DNA of 64,000 bases. It comes from Halegenticoccus soli. Its GTDB lineage: Archaea > Halobacteriota > Halobacteria > Halobacteriales > Haloferacaceae. Both the position numbers and the translations under genes were made by a program. The notes beneath the pieces are model-generated. The model did not search any database. It worked only from the letters and a program-made list of their open reading frames with translations, and was not told where the DNA came from. The stretch lies in assembly GCF_002844195.1 (NCBI RefSeq), contig NZ_PEND01000005.1, positions 62,001-126,000 of the forward strand. The letters run 5' to 3'. This document shows positions 8,824 to 18,587 of the stretch, in pieces (position 1 is the stretch's first letter; the number at the start of each line of letters is the position of its first letter).

Positions 8824-9845
8824 GCGCGCGCATCGGGATCTGCTCGGCGGCGCACCTCCACGCGGACTCCTACGCCGCCTGCCTCGACGGCCTTGAGGGG
8901 GCCGAATTCGTCGGCGTGACAGCCGAGGGGGACGAGGTGGAGCGGACGAAGGAGAAGACGGACGAGTACGGAACCGACTTCTACGCGCCCGACGAACTCC
9001 TCGCCCGCGTCGACGGCGTCGTCGTCTGCTCGACCAACGCCGATCACGGCGACTGGGTCGAGCGCGCCGCCGCCGCGGGCGTCGACGTTCTCTGCGAGAA
9101 ACCCCTCGCGCCCTCGGTGACAGAGGCGCGCGCCATGGTGGAGGTGTGCGAGAGCGCCGGCGTTCACCTCGGCGTCGCGATGCCGCTCCGGTTCTGCCAA
9201 CCCGTTCGGAACGCCAAGGCCGCGCTCGACGACGGGGCGCTCGGCGACGTCCGATTCCTCAGCGGAACGAACCGCGGCCGCATGCCCGGCGAGTGGTTCA
9301 CCGACCCGGAGAGGGCGGGCGGCGGCGCCGTCGTGGACCACACCGTGCACATCGTCGACGCCGTGCGCTGGTTGACCGGGGAGGACGTTCGCGAGGTGTA
9401 CGCGGAGATCGACACCCGCTTTCACGACGTCCCGGTCGAGGACTGTAACCTCCTGTCGATGGAACTCTCCGACGGGACGAGCTTCGTCCTCGACGGCTCG
9501 TGGAGCAAGCCGGATCGATGGGAGACGTGGGGGGACGCCACGCTCCGGCTGGTCGGAACTGACGGCGTCGTCTCCGTCAACTGTTTCGGACAGACGATCA
9601 AACAGACGCGCGACACCGGCGACGCAGGCATCCGCTCCGTCTACTGGGGGTCGAACCCCGACGAAGGGCTGGTTCGCGACTTCGTCGACGCCGTCGCCGA
9701 GGGTCGCCCGCCGCTTAAGACCGGTGCGGACGCGCTCGACGACGTGGCCGTCGTCGAAGCCGCCTACGAGTCCGCGGAGCGCGGCGAACCGGTCGCGGTG
9801 GAGTCCACGGCCGAGCGACTGCGCCGCCCCGAACGAACGCCGTAG
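8820..9845 (+). CDS. Gfo/Idh/MocA family oxidoreductase
   Basis: A 341-residue oxidoreductase starting with GTG at 8820, overlapping the previous stop by 4 nt (translational coupling). It shows RIGICSAAHLHADSY at the N-terminus, DVLCEKPLAPS with the catalytic lysine, and VVDHTVHIVDAVRWLTGED in the active-site region. The Rossmann motif is GICSAAH rather than the usual GxGxxG, a variant shared with the gene at 9866. The two are close paralogues (for example LLSMELSDGTSFVLDGSWS is identical in both) and lie tail to tail, 20 nt apart. Substrate unknown; a sugar or cyclitol is expected. Confidence 0.9.
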   Translation: MSARIGICSAAHLHADSYAACLDGLEGAEFVGVTAEGDEVERTKEKTDEYGTDFYAPDELLARVDGVVVCSTNADHGDWVERAAAAGVDVLCEKPLAPSVTEARAMVEVCESAGVHLGVAMPLRFCQPVRNAKAALDDGALGDVRFLSGTNRGRMPGEWFTDPERAGGGAVVDHTVHIVDAVRWLTGEDVREVYAEIDTRFHDVPVEDCNLLSMELSDGTSFVLDGSWSKPDRWETWGDATLRLVGTDGVVSVNCFGQTIKQTRDTGDAGIRSVYWGSNPDEGLVRDFVDAVAEGRPPLKTGADALDDVAVVEAAYESAERGEPVAVESTAERLRRPERTP

Positions 9846-9865
9846 CCGGATCGTGGACCCCGGCG

Positions 9866-10852
9866 TCAGTACGAAATCTCGACTGGCTCGTCGCGCGCCG
9901 CCGATTCGTACGCCGCCTCCATGACCCGGACGGTTTTCACCCCGTCCGACAGCGGCGTCATCGGTTCGCGGCCCGTTTCGAGCGCACCGATGAAGTCTCT
10001 GAGGAGCGCGTTGTTGGGATCCGCGCCCCAGAAGACCGACTCGACGCCCTTGTCGCGCCCGGTGTCGCGGACGCAGGTGTACGACTGGCCGAAGCAGTCG
10101 GCGGTGACGACGTCGTCGCTGCCGATCAGTTCCAGCGTCGCGTCCCCCCAGAAGGTGTTCTCCATCGGGGTACTCCACGAGCCGTCGAGGACGAAGCTCG
10201 TCCCGTCGGAGAGTTCCATCGACAGGAGATTCACGTCTTCGACCGGAACGTCGTAAAAGCGCGTTCCGATCTCCGCGTACACCTCGGTGACCCGCTCGCC
10301 CGTGATCCAGTGGACGACGTCGACGATGTGATCGGTGTGGTCCATGACCGCGCCGCCGCCGGCGAGGTCCGGGTCGGTGAACCACCCGCCGGGCATCCGC
10401 CCTCGGTTCGTCCCGGAGATCGCCAGGAGCGTCCCGAGGTCGCCTCGCTCGTAGGCGCGCTTGGCCGCCCGAATCGGACGGCTGAACTTGAGCGGCATCG
10501 CCATGCCGGCGACGAGACCCTCCCGCTCGCATCGATCGCGGAGTTCGCGCGCCTCCGCGAGCGAGGTTGCGAGCGGCTTCTCACAGAGGACGGCGACGTC
10601 GTTCGTCAGCGCGAGGTCGAACAACTCGCCGTGGGCCGCCGTCGACGAACAGACCAGGACGCCGTCCGCGGACCGCACGAGCTCCCGGCGCGAGAGGGGC
10701 ACCGTTCCGACCGCGTTCGCCCGATACCGCGCCCGCTCCGGATTCTCGTCGCTCAGTCCGACGAGTTCGACGCCGGGCATCTTCGCCAGTAACGCCGCGT
10801 ACACTTCGGCGTTGACGTGTGCGGTCGAGCAGATCCCGATCCTGGTCGTCAT
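9866..10852 (-). CDS. Gfo/Idh/MocA family oxidoreductase (paralogue of 8820-9845)
   Basis: A 328-residue oxidoreductase with RIGICSTAHVNAEVY, VLCEKPLATSLAEA for the catalytic lysine, and MDHTDHIVDVVHWITGERV. The C-terminal half closely follows the convergent paralogue at 8820-9845, so the pair probably arose by duplication with inversion. Its ATG overlaps the stop of the upstream gene (10849-11823) in an ATGA arrangement, so the two are translated from one mRNA. It probably acts on a related sugar or cyclitol. Confidence 0.9.
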   Translation of the reverse strand: MTTRIGICSTAHVNAEVYAALLAKMPGVELVGLSDENPERARYRANAVGTVPLSRRELVRSADGVLVCSSTAAHGELFDLALTNDVAVLCEKPLATSLAEARELRDRCEREGLVAGMAMPLKFSRPIRAAKRAYERGDLGTLLAISGTNRGRMPGGWFTDPDLAGGGAVMDHTDHIVDVVHWITGERVTEVYAEIGTRFYDVPVEDVNLLSMELSDGTSFVLDGSWSTPMENTFWGDATLELIGSDDVVTADCFGQSYTCVRDTGRDKGVESVFWGADPNNALLRDFIGALETGREPMTPLSDGVKTVRVMEAAYESAARDEPVEISY

Positions 10853-11823
10853 GCGCTCACCTCGTCGATGCTGACGGGGCGGCCCTCCGCGATCGATCTA
10901 CGGGTCGCCAGCACCGCGCGCGTCGCCGCCGCGGCGGCCGAGACGTCCGCAGCTCCGTCCGCCGCGCGGTCCGAACGGTTGACGAACGCCCGGAGCATCC
11001 GTGCGTAACAATCGTCGTCGCGAGCGGCCGGGTCGATCGTCTCGCCCCCGGAGGATCGAACGGAGACCGCGTCCTCCTCGGTGAACCGAACGACGCCGTG
11101 ATCGCCGGCGAGTTCGATCTCGACCCGGGGAGGGACCGCCGCGTCGGACCACGTGACTTCGACCTGCCCCTTCGCGCCGTTCTCGAACCGCAGGAGGACG
11201 TGTACGTGGTCGTAGGCGCCCCCTTCGGCGGCGCGCGCGAACACGCGGTCGATGGGCCCGAACAGCCACCGGAGCACGTCGAAGTCGTGCGCGGCGACTG
11301 CTCCGAGGACGGTACCCGGCGTCTCCGCGGCCCGAAGCGCGACGTACCACGCGTTCCAGCCCTGGTCGGGCGACGGCGCGGTGCGCTTTATCCGGGCGAC
11401 TCCGAGCGACCCGATTCCCCCGCCCTCCGCGTGGTCGCGCATCCGACCGTACAGCCGGGAGAACCGATTGACCGACGCCGCTACCAGTCGTCCGTCCGAG
11501 GCGTCGGCGGTCGAAACGAGCGAATCGAGGTCCTCCCGCGCGTACGCGAGCGGCGGATCGCAGCGGACCGACAGACCCGCTTCGAGCGCGGTTCGGACCG
11601 TCGAACGGTGTTCGGCCGCGGGGCCGCAGACGTCCACGGCGTCTACGGGGAGTTCCCGGAGGGACTCGTCGAGCGTTCCGTACGCGGGCGCGTCGATGCC
11701 CTCCGGAATCTCGGTCGGCGCGTCAGTCACGAGGCCGCCAACCGCCACGTCGTCGATGCACTCGTACCGCTCCGCGTTGCGGCGGATCGCCCGACCGCGA
11801 CCGACTATGGCGACGGTTCGCAT
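10849..11823 (-). CDS. Gfo/Idh/MocA family oxidoreductase (divergent)
   Basis: A 324-residue member of the family. The N-terminal Rossmann motif is VAIVGRGRAIRRNAE. The usual EKP catalytic motif is not seen: the corresponding segment reads GLSVRCDPPLAYARED, so lysine is replaced and the usual dehydrogenase chemistry may be altered or lost. VAAHDFDVLRWLFGPID is kept. It is first in a two-gene unit with the 9866 gene (4-nt overlap). A minus-strand CTTATCA at 11846-11852 lies about 25 nt before the ATG at 11823, a good leaderless promoter. Confidence 0.82.
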   Translation of the reverse strand: MRTVAIVGRGRAIRRNAERYECIDDVAVGGLVTDAPTEIPEGIDAPAYGTLDESLRELPVDAVDVCGPAAEHRSTVRTALEAGLSVRCDPPLAYAREDLDSLVSTADASDGRLVAASVNRFSRLYGRMRDHAEGGGIGSLGVARIKRTAPSPDQGWNAWYVALRAAETPGTVLGAVAAHDFDVLRWLFGPIDRVFARAAEGGAYDHVHVLLRFENGAKGQVEVTWSDAAVPPRVEIELAGDHGVVRFTEEDAVSVRSSGGETIDPAARDDDCYARMLRAFVNRSDRAADGAADVSAAAAATRAVLATRRSIAEGRPVSIDEVSA

Positions 11824-11929
11824 ACTCGTACCTCCCGCTCCTGCGTGATAAGTATTGATCCGGCACCGGGAGCTCCGCGCGGATCGTCCGCCTGTCTCGC
11901 GTTTCCGCGAAGGCGTCGGCGACGGGCGA

Positions 11930-13135
11930 TCAGAGGTTGGCCTCGATGCGGTCGAGGACGTAGTCGGCCTCGTCGTCGGAGAGGCACATCGGATTGAGGG
12001 TGAGCGTCGCCTCGTCGAGGGCGTCGGCGCCGACGAAGACGCGCGGGTTCTCGCGGCGGAGGGCGAGAACGAGCTCGGCCGCTGTGGCCCCGGCAGCCTC
12101 GTCGAGCGTGAGCCGGAGTTCGGGCGCCGCGGCGACCTTGCCGCCGCCGGTGATCGCGTGCGTCACGCCTTCGAGGTCGGCGGCGCGGGTCGCCATGGCC
12201 TCGACGCGCTCCGTCCACTCGCGCCGGAGCGCGTCCGCGTCCTCTTCGAGGAAGCGTTCGAGCGCGCGGATGAGCCCGACGAGCTCCTCCTTGCCGACTT
12301 TCAGCGGCCGACCGATCCCCTGCCTCGGAACGCCGTCGAGCGAATCGACGTCGACGAGTTCGCGCGGGGGATCCCAGACGGGGGCCGCGGCGTGCATGTC
12401 GAGGTGCTGGAGCGCCGCCGACTCGACGAGGTCTGCGCGTCCGGCGAGGATGCCGGTCGACTGCGGGCCGCGAATCGCCTTCCCGCCGCTGAAGACGACG
12501 AGGTCGGCGCCCGCGTCGACGAACCGCGACAGGTTCCGTTTCGGTGGCAGTTCGGCGGCGGCGTCGACGATGACGGGCACGTCGTGGCGGTGTGCGACCT
12601 CGACCACGGAGCCGAGCGGCGGGGACGTGTACTCCTTCTGGACGTAGGCGACGGCCGCCGTGTCGTCCGTGATCGCGGCTTCGATCTCCCACGGTTCGAC
12701 GTTCTCCGATCCCGTGCCGAGGTGTCGATCGTTCGTCCCGACGTCCACGATGGTCGCCCCGGCGGTTCGGAGCGCGTGGTCGTACCCCGTCCGGTGCGTT
12801 CGCGGCATGACGATCTCGTCCGCGACGCCCTCCGTGTCGGGCAACCGCGCCATGACGCCCGGGTCGTCGCGCGCGATACACGCCGCGGCGCCGAGCAGCA
12901 TGGCCGCCGCCGCGCCGCTCGCCACGTACCCCGCTTCGGCGTTCGTACACGCCCGGATGAGTTCGCCGGCCCTCGCCTGCAGATCCGAGATGCGGGCGAA
13001 CGCCCCGGCCGCGTCCCGCATCGCTTCGACCGCCTCCGGGCGTATCAGACTCCCGCCGATGCGGGTTTTCGTTCCGGCCGCGTTGATGACTCTCGGGACA
13101 CCGATCTCGTCGTATATGGCTCGCTCCTTCGTCAT
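11930..13135 (-). CDS. SelA/DgaE-like PLP-dependent enzyme (aminotransferase class V fold)
   Basis: A 401-residue fold-type I PLP enzyme of the SelA-like group. It opens with GVPRVINAAGTKTRIGGS, a hallmark of this group, has AGYVASGAAAAMLLG for the PLP-phosphate loop, VIVDAAAELPP with the cofactor Asp, and VVFSGGKAIRGPQSTGIL with the Schiff-base lysine. Relatives include selenocysteine synthase and D-glucosaminate-6-phosphate ammonia-lyase (DgaE). With sugar dehydrogenases and a deacetylase nearby, an amino-sugar-acid lyase is more likely than selenocysteine synthesis, since nothing for selenium is present. A minus-strand CTTATTG near 13170 would serve as the TATA box for the ATG at 13135. 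Confidence 0.82.
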   Translation of the reverse strand: MTKERAIYDEIGVPRVINAAGTKTRIGGSLIRPEAVEAMRDAAGAFARISDLQARAGELIRACTNAEAGYVASGAAAAMLLGAAACIARDDPGVMARLPDTEGVADEIVMPRTHRTGYDHALRTAGATIVDVGTNDRHLGTGSENVEPWEIEAAITDDTAAVAYVQKEYTSPPLGSVVEVAHRHDVPVIVDAAAELPPKRNLSRFVDAGADLVVFSGGKAIRGPQSTGILAGRADLVESAALQHLDMHAAAPVWDPPRELVDVDSLDGVPRQGIGRPLKVGKEELVGLIRALERFLEEDADALRREWTERVEAMATRAADLEGVTHAITGGGKVAAAPELRLTLDEAAGATAAELVLALRRENPRVFVGADALDEATLTLNPMCLSDDEADYVLDRIEANL

Positions 13136-13333
13136 GCTGGCGTCGCCCCAACGGATAGCGGCAACCTCAATAAGTCATTCGAGTCGGAGCATCTCCGGCT
13201 CTGTCGCGCCCCCGCAGACTACCCGAGTCGTCCGGCGGGGGCGACTCGGACCGACGGTGCGGCGGCCGTCGTGTGCGGATATACGCGCTCCAGGTTCCGC
13301 GTTGAGGAGCGCGGAGAGTCGCTCTCCGCCGCG

Positions 13334-13830
13334 TCAAAGGCTCCCGAGCTGGTCGGTCGACTGCCCGTGTTCGAACACGAACCACTCGACTCCGGCGTCG
13401 CGGGCGGCCTCGACGCAGCGCGCGAGGGCGACATCGCCCTCGCCGAGTTCGACGAGATCGCGTTCGGGCGAGTCGACGAAGGTGTCGGTGACGTGGACGG
13501 CGGGAATCCGATCGCCGTACTCGCAGAGGAGGGAAACCGGGTCTCGACCGGCTTTCGTCGCGAGCCCGATGTCCGACTCGAAACCGACCGCCTCGTCGGT
13601 GCGTTCCGCCAGCCGACGGAAGGCGGTCGTACCACCGACTTCCCGGAATTCGAAAGCGTGATTGTGACACAGGAGATCGAATCCGACCCGATCCGACACG
13701 AACGTCACTCCGAACGCTTGTAAAGGTCGGCGTACCGACGGCACTCTTCGGCGGCCGCGTCGTACTCGTTCCCCTGGTTCTCGAATTTCGCACCGAAGCG
13801 GAACGCTTGGTCCGCGAACCGAAGCGAGGA
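13334..13830 (-). pseudogene. sugar phosphate isomerase/epimerase remnant, truncated and frameshifted
   Basis: Two reading frames join into one TIM-barrel isomerase fragment. The upstream frame gives FGAKFENQGNEYDAAAEECR and RYADLYK and then hits a stop. A second frame picks up in the same place (about 13720) with FGVTFVSDRVGFDLLCHNH, continues through IPAVHVTDTFVDSPERDL and ends in WFVFEHGQSTDQLGSL. The CHNHAFEF segment matches the YHNH metal-site strand of the family. The N-terminal half is not detectable. Only about 160 of the usual 270 residues survive, split by a frameshift, so a working protein is unlikely. It probably belonged to the same catabolic cluster as the PLP gene upstream. Confidence 0.65.
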
Positions 13831-14062
13831 TCGAAAACCGACATATTTGTTCGTATCAGCCGACCCCACCGACGATCGGCGGTCCGATTTTCGGGCCGTA
13901 ATCGTCCATTCTCTACTGTTGATTCCGAAATAAGGTGATAATCCAACGCTACATCCGACGTTGATGGCGTGTATTTTCGTCGAAGTTTCCTCGGCCATTT
14001 TAGCGATCCAATCAATTACGTTTGGAACGGTCCGAATCGTTCTCGATACTCCCGTCGGAGGC

Positions 14063-14800
14063 TCAGCGGACCCGTTCGATCAGCGCCTCCGCGTTTCGTA
14101 ACACCCGGGCTTCGACCGAGGGGTCGAGGCGGCCCGGGTACCGTCTGAACTTCGTCACTTCGCCGCCCTCGTAGCCGCCCTGCGAGAGCACGCGCGCAGT
14201 CGGGACGTAGGTGAACCCGTCGTTCGCGTACGCGGCCACCCAGAGCGGCCCGTCGAACCGGTCTTTGAGCAGGAGGGCGTAGTCGACGACCGCCTCGCCC
14301 GCGAGCGCGAGCATCGTGAGGTCGGTCCCGAAGCCGACGGCCTGCATCGGATACGGGTACTCGGTTCGGATGTCGCCGGTCCGTTCCCGTTCCTCGGCCA
14401 AGAGCTCCCCGTGCCGCGACCAGAACGGATCGTCGGAGTCGCGCATCCGCGCCAGTTCGTCGTCCGTCGGCGGACCGTCGAAGCGAAGCGTCGGCTCTTC
14501 GTAGACTAACCGAAGGGGACCGCGAACCGGCCGTCTCGCCGCCTCGACCGCCGCCGTGACCGCGTTCGCCATCGTCCGTCCGTGCTGTTTCGCCAGTTCG
14601 AGAGAGCGCCGGGGGTACGGGTTCTGGTCGCCGCCGCACCCGGGGAGGTACGCGACCGTCGCCCCCGGGTACCGTTCGCGGAGGTATTCGACGGCGTACC
14701 CCGGCCAGTCGCCGCTGTAGCGGTCGACGAGCAGCGTCGTCGCGTGGCAGGCGTACCCGAAGAGGACGGCGAGCGGGTCGCAGAGAGGGTCGTCGGCGAA
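14063..14800 (-). pseudogene. 5'-truncated neutral/alkaline ceramidase-like hydrolase
   Basis: The reverse strand carries the C-terminal part of a protein of the neutral/alkaline non-lysosomal ceramidase family. Landmarks are LAVLFGYACHATTL, YSGDWPGYAVEYL, VAYLPGCGGDQNPYPRR and WVAAYANDGFTYVP. About 245 residues are recognisable to the stop at 14063. Family members are usually above 400 residues, and the N-terminal part with the first zinc ligands is absent. The frame stays open to an ATG at 14953, but residues beyond about 14800 do not resemble the family and read better as coding on the opposite strand. The gene therefore looks beheaded by a rearrangement near 14795. Confidence 0.6.
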
Positions 14801-15010
14801 TGGATCTACGCCGACGCCGTCGACATGCAAAACGGAGCCTACGAAATCAGGGGCGCGAAAGGCGACGGCGACAGCTTGACGATCGATCTCGGCGATCAGA
14901 CGACGGTGAAGGAGTTCACCGACGCCACCGACCCGGGCGGGGGCTACGAACACGTTCTCGTGGAGGGCGGAGGCTTCGTCATCCCGCTGAGCGCAGAGTG
15001 GTCGGCCTGA
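14798..15010 (+). pseudogene. orphan 3' gene fragment on the plus strand
   Basis: The plus strand reads WIYADAVDMQNGAYEIRGAK, then DSLTIDLGDQTTVKEFTD and, after an acidic glycine-rich stretch, FVIPLSAEWSA with a stop at 15010. Composition, acidic residues and GC-rich third positions look haloarchaeal coding, unlike the antisense reading. No promoter or N-terminal part exists: upstream the sequence turns into the antisense of the ceramidase remnant. I do not recognise the family. It looks like the tail of a gene joined to the ceramidase fragment at about 14795. An ATG at 14825 would give a 61-residue protein, so a short real gene cannot be excluded. Confidence 0.35.
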
Positions 15011-16302
15011 CGCGGCGCGAGCCGTTTCTGGGAGACTCGGCGAGAGCGCGGCGGACCGCGTGCGCCGGCTGCGCAGGCGGCGTATCGAACGCGGTCCCCC
15101 CGTCGTATCACTTTCGGAGACCGGGGCTGGAGTGTCCGTCCGCGCGAAGGACGCACGCGTTCTCGCGGGTGAGGGGCCCCGGCCAACCGAAGGCGCAGCA
15201 TCCGCGGAGGGCGTCGAAACTCACTTATCATGTGTGCGATAGGTCCCTCGTGACCGGATCGACCGCTTCGAGAGGATGGGCTCATCGAGTACTTGGACCC
15301 GTCCACCAGACTGTCTGACCGACCGAAAGATCAGTATATTCTGACGTAGTATTACGGAAATAATTGTACTAACGTTCGGCCGACGTGCAGACGATCCACG
15401 AGCCATCGGTCGCAACGACGCTCCGTTCCAGTCCCTTCGGGACGCCTCTCAGTCGGATTCGTTCCTACTATTTCACACCCGAGCGTCACAGATTTCGGTT
15501 CAGCACGCGGTAGCCCAGCTCTATCGACGATGGTTGTCGTTGGAGTTGACGGATCTCCGGCCTCGAACGCCCCGAAAAGCGGATTTTCGCTCGTTTCGCC
15601 CGCATGACGTCCGTTCGGGATCACTGAACGCGATCAAACCGCATATCGTGAGACCGGCAGTACGCGGCCGAAAGCGGTTCGAAGTTCCGCGGAGGGAGCA
15701 CGCCGTGCTCGGGGAGGCGGTAGAGAGGTCTCGACTCCGATTCTCCAATAATATACGCTAGTATAACGAATATAACGACACTACGTTATCTCTTCTGAGT
15801 TTGTAGATGGCCCCGGGGAGTCCGGTTGCCAATTAAGTCACCCAGTTACTCTCGGAGGAGATGGACGTAAAACGCGAAGAGTATGATTACGTTTCTAGTT
15901 CTGTAATAGTAGTGGGGGTCCGGCGGCACCGAATCGCTCTCTCGGCGACCACGTCCCGTCGACGGACGGAGATCCGACCGTGCGATCCTGCATTACGGCT
16001 CTCCGAAGGTCTTCCCGCCTATTTCTTTCGTCAGTCGAGAAAATCGAGATTGCTGTGAAAACAAACAACCACGTTCCCCGCGTTTAGTTGCGAACGGGGA
16101 AATTCGGCGATCGAGGACATGGAACCGATACTGAGTGATCGTCCAGCGTGGAAGAACAGTATCTCACGATTACGAGCTAAAAGGCCACGGATGGTAATTC
16201 AGCCTATCCCGTCATTCCGTATCGTATTATGCTGGCAACTAGTCCAGAACTAGTGAACCTAGTCGTTTGCAAAGTGGAGAACGTCAACTCCGCCACCTCC
16301 GC
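15011..16302. other. 1.3-kb region without a supported gene
   Basis: No reading frame here looks coding on either strand. The part from about 15730 to 16300 is clearly AT-richer than the surroundings. A 25-codon plus-strand frame at 15530 starts MVVVGVDGSPAS, which resembles the beginning of universal stress proteins but stops quickly. The position between two decayed genes and the IclR gene fits a zone of deletions and rearrangement. Confidence 0.5.
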
Positions 16303-17076
16303 TCACCGCCCCGTGTACGTGATGTTCAGCTCGATGACGTTCGCGACTCGTTTGAGCTTGGTCGGGAACTCCTCGCGGAAGCGCTGTCTCCGGAACCGGC
16401 TGGTCGGGCCCGATACGCTGATGGCACCCTCAATCGTGTCGTCGTTGTTGACGATAGGGACGGCGACACAACGGAGCCCTTTCACGCGGGCCTCGTCGTC
16501 GAAGGCGACGCCCTCCTCGCGCACCTCTTCGAGGTGGTCTAAGAGCTCGCCCCTGTCGGTGATCGTGTTCTCGGTCGTCGCCGGAAGTCCGTGCCGGTCG
16601 ATGATCTCGTTCACTCGGTGACGGGGGAGGTACGCGAGAATCGCCTTTCCGAGCGCCGTGTTGTGGAGGTGGACGCGCTGTCCGATGTACGAGTCCGTCT
16701 TGACGGCGTCCGCCCCGTGCGCACGGTGGAGGTACACTCCCTTGCCGTGTTCTTCGACGAGAAGGTTCGATAGCTCGCCCGTCTCCTCGGCGAGCGCGGT
16801 CACTTCGTCCCGCGCGATGTCGTATATCCGCTCTCTCTGCCTCGCGCGCCCGCCGAGGTCGAGGAACCGCAGCCCGATCCGGTAGGAGTTCCCGTCCTTG
16901 ACGACGTAGCCATCCCGCTCCAGGGTGGTAAGATAGTTGTGGATGCTGCTCTTCGAGAGGTCGAACGCGTCGGTCAACTCCGTCACCGTCGCTTCGTTCC
17001 GCCGCTTCAGCTCTTCGAGGAGCGCGAGGGTCGTTTGCGCCGTTTTGACGACGTTGGGGTTCTGTCGGTCGCTCAT
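16303..17076 (-). CDS. IclR family transcriptional regulator
   Basis: A 257-residue IclR regulator. Residues 1-75 form a winged helix (VTELTDAFDLSKSSIHNYLT, then RDGYVVKDGNSYRIG). The rest is the effector-binding IclR domain with LHNTALGKAILAYLPRHRV and a C-terminal EGAISVSGPTSRF. It would bind a small sugar-acid-type ligand and control the neighbouring catabolic genes. A minus-strand TTTATTA (17100-17106) lies 24 nt before the ATG at 17076. The adjacent leftward oxidoreductase and lactate-racemase-like genes and the rightward operon at 20044-23430 are the natural targets. Confidence 0.93.
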   Translation of the reverse strand: MSDRQNPNVVKTAQTTLALLEELKRRNEATVTELTDAFDLSKSSIHNYLTTLERDGYVVKDGNSYRIGLRFLDLGGRARQRERIYDIARDEVTALAEETGELSNLLVEEHGKGVYLHRAHGADAVKTDSYIGQRVHLHNTALGKAILAYLPRHRVNEIIDRHGLPATTENTITDRGELLDHLEEVREEGVAFDDEARVKGLRCVAVPIVNNDDTIEGAISVSGPTSRFRRQRFREEFPTKLKRVANVIELNITYTGR

Positions 17077-17279
17077 GCGCGACACGATCCGTCCAATAGT
17101 AATAAAGCTCCCTCCAGCAAGCTCGAATAGTGATTTGGAATAACTGGACGCGAGCCGCGTCAGGAGACGACTGCGCCCGGAACCCGGAAAGCTCCCGTTT
17201 CCGAACGTCTGTCGCGGTCTACTCCCGGACGAGGCGTGGGATGCGTTGCGCCGCGATTCGCCGCGAAGCGCGGTCCCGT

Positions 17280-18377
17280 TCACCAGGACGTGATCGGCAC
17301 TTCTCGGAGCGGCAGTTCGAGCGGGACGTCTACCGTCGAACCGGTGTAGTGTGAGAGGTAGAAGCCGACGATGATTTCCAGCGACCGGGCGGCCTCGACG
17401 CCCGGCGAGTAGTTCTCGCTCTCGCCGTTCAGCAGGTCTCGGACGTGGGCGGCCGCGTTCGCGAACGACCGCTCGTAGTCGTCTTCCCACGTCCACGCCC
17501 CTTCGATGCCCGGAAGCGGCTTCTCGACGTGCTCGCCGCCTTCGAGCGACCAGTACCGCCACTCGCCGTCGTCGTTGTTCAGGTACAGCTTCCCCTCCGT
17601 GCCGACGAAGCTGAGCATCATCGACGAGACGTCCCGCGGGATGGTACAGTCGACAGTGACGAAGGAGCCGTTGTCCATGACGACGTGTCCGCCGCCGCCG
17701 GCGTCGTCGACGTCCCGACTCGCGCCGAGCGAGTCGACGGCCTCGTTCTCGCCGGTGACGTAGCCGCTGATCCGGTCTGCGCGCGCATCGAGGAGGTACA
17801 CCAGTGTATCCAGAACGTGCGTGGAGTTCCGCATCAGTTCCATCCGGTACTGGGTGCTTACCGACTTGACCTCGCCCAGCAGATTCCGTTCGTGGATGAG
17901 ATCGCGGAGTCGCTGGAGCTTGTCGGTGAACCGGAACGAGTGGTTGACGACGAGTTCCGTCCCGGTCTCGTCGCACGCCTCGACCATCTCCTCGGCGGCG
18001 GTGACCCGCGACGCGATGGGTTTCTCGCACCAGATGACGTCGGGCGCGGCGGGGGATCGGGCGGCGTCGACGGTGTGCCGGTGGTGGAGGAACGACGGCG
18101 TGCAGACCGAAACGACGTCGAGGTCTTCCCGAGCGAGCATCGACTCGTGACCGAGGTACTGGCGATCCGACGGGATGCCCCAGGCGTCGCCGAACGTCTC
18201 GAGGTTGTCCTCGTCGACGTCCGCGACGGCGACGAGTTCTATCTGATCGGTGCTGGCGTAGCCGCCGGCGTGACTCGCGTCGATCTTTTCGCTTCCGATG
18301 GCCTCCTCGTCGTGCATTCCGAGGATACCCATTCCCGCGATGCCGCCCGTTCCGATGATACCTGCGTTGTATGTCAT
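17280..18377 (-). CDS. Gfo/Idh/MocA family oxidoreductase
   Basis: A 365-residue oxidoreductase with GIIGTGGIAGMGILGMHD at the N-terminus, VIWCEKPIASRVTAAE with the catalytic lysine near 122, and ELVVNHSFRFTDKLQRLRD. The active-site segment reads MRNSTHVLDTLVYLLDAR. It is the fifth and longest member of the family in the window and is not a close paralogue of the others. A TTTTATTA on the minus strand near 18508 lies about 130 nt upstream of the ATG, so unlike its neighbours this mRNA may have a leader of roughly 100 nt. The IclR gene lies about 200 nt downstream on the same strand. Confidence 0.9.
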   Translation of the reverse strand: MTYNAGIIGTGGIAGMGILGMHDEEAIGSEKIDASHAGGYASTDQIELVAVADVDEDNLETFGDAWGIPSDRQYLGHESMLAREDLDVVSVCTPSFLHHRHTVDAARSPAAPDVIWCEKPIASRVTAAEEMVEACDETGTELVVNHSFRFTDKLQRLRDLIHERNLLGEVKSVSTQYRMELMRNSTHVLDTLVYLLDARADRISGYVTGENEAVDSLGASRDVDDAGGGGHVVMDNGSFVTVDCTIPRDVSSMMLSFVGTEGKLYLNNDDGEWRYWSLEGGEHVEKPLPGIEGAWTWEDDYERSFANAAAHVRDLLNGESENYSPGVEAARSLEIIVGFYLSHYTGSTVDVPLELPLREVPITSW

Positions 18378-18587
18378 AACTGGATCTCCGAGTGGGATAC
18401 GGTCGGCGCCCTCCCCGCCGCCTCCGGACGCTGCCCCCGATGTTATCGAGGCGGTTCCGCGTCCGTTCCGGTCGGGCTACCGTGGCTAACCTATAGTACC
18501 GTCTGTAATAAAATTTGAGTGTGATTTGAGTGCGCGTCGACCGCGCCCCGCCCGCGGCGAGCCGGCGGCGATCGCGTCCGCGGCGGC

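Noticed and set aside
14801-14953. Extended N-terminus of the ceramidase-like gene up to the ATG at 14953
   Set aside because: The added residues do not match the family, and the plus strand has the better coding look there.
15530-15607. Short frame starting MVVVGVDGSPAS, like a universal stress protein start
   Set aside because: Only 25 codons and no further family match; could be chance.
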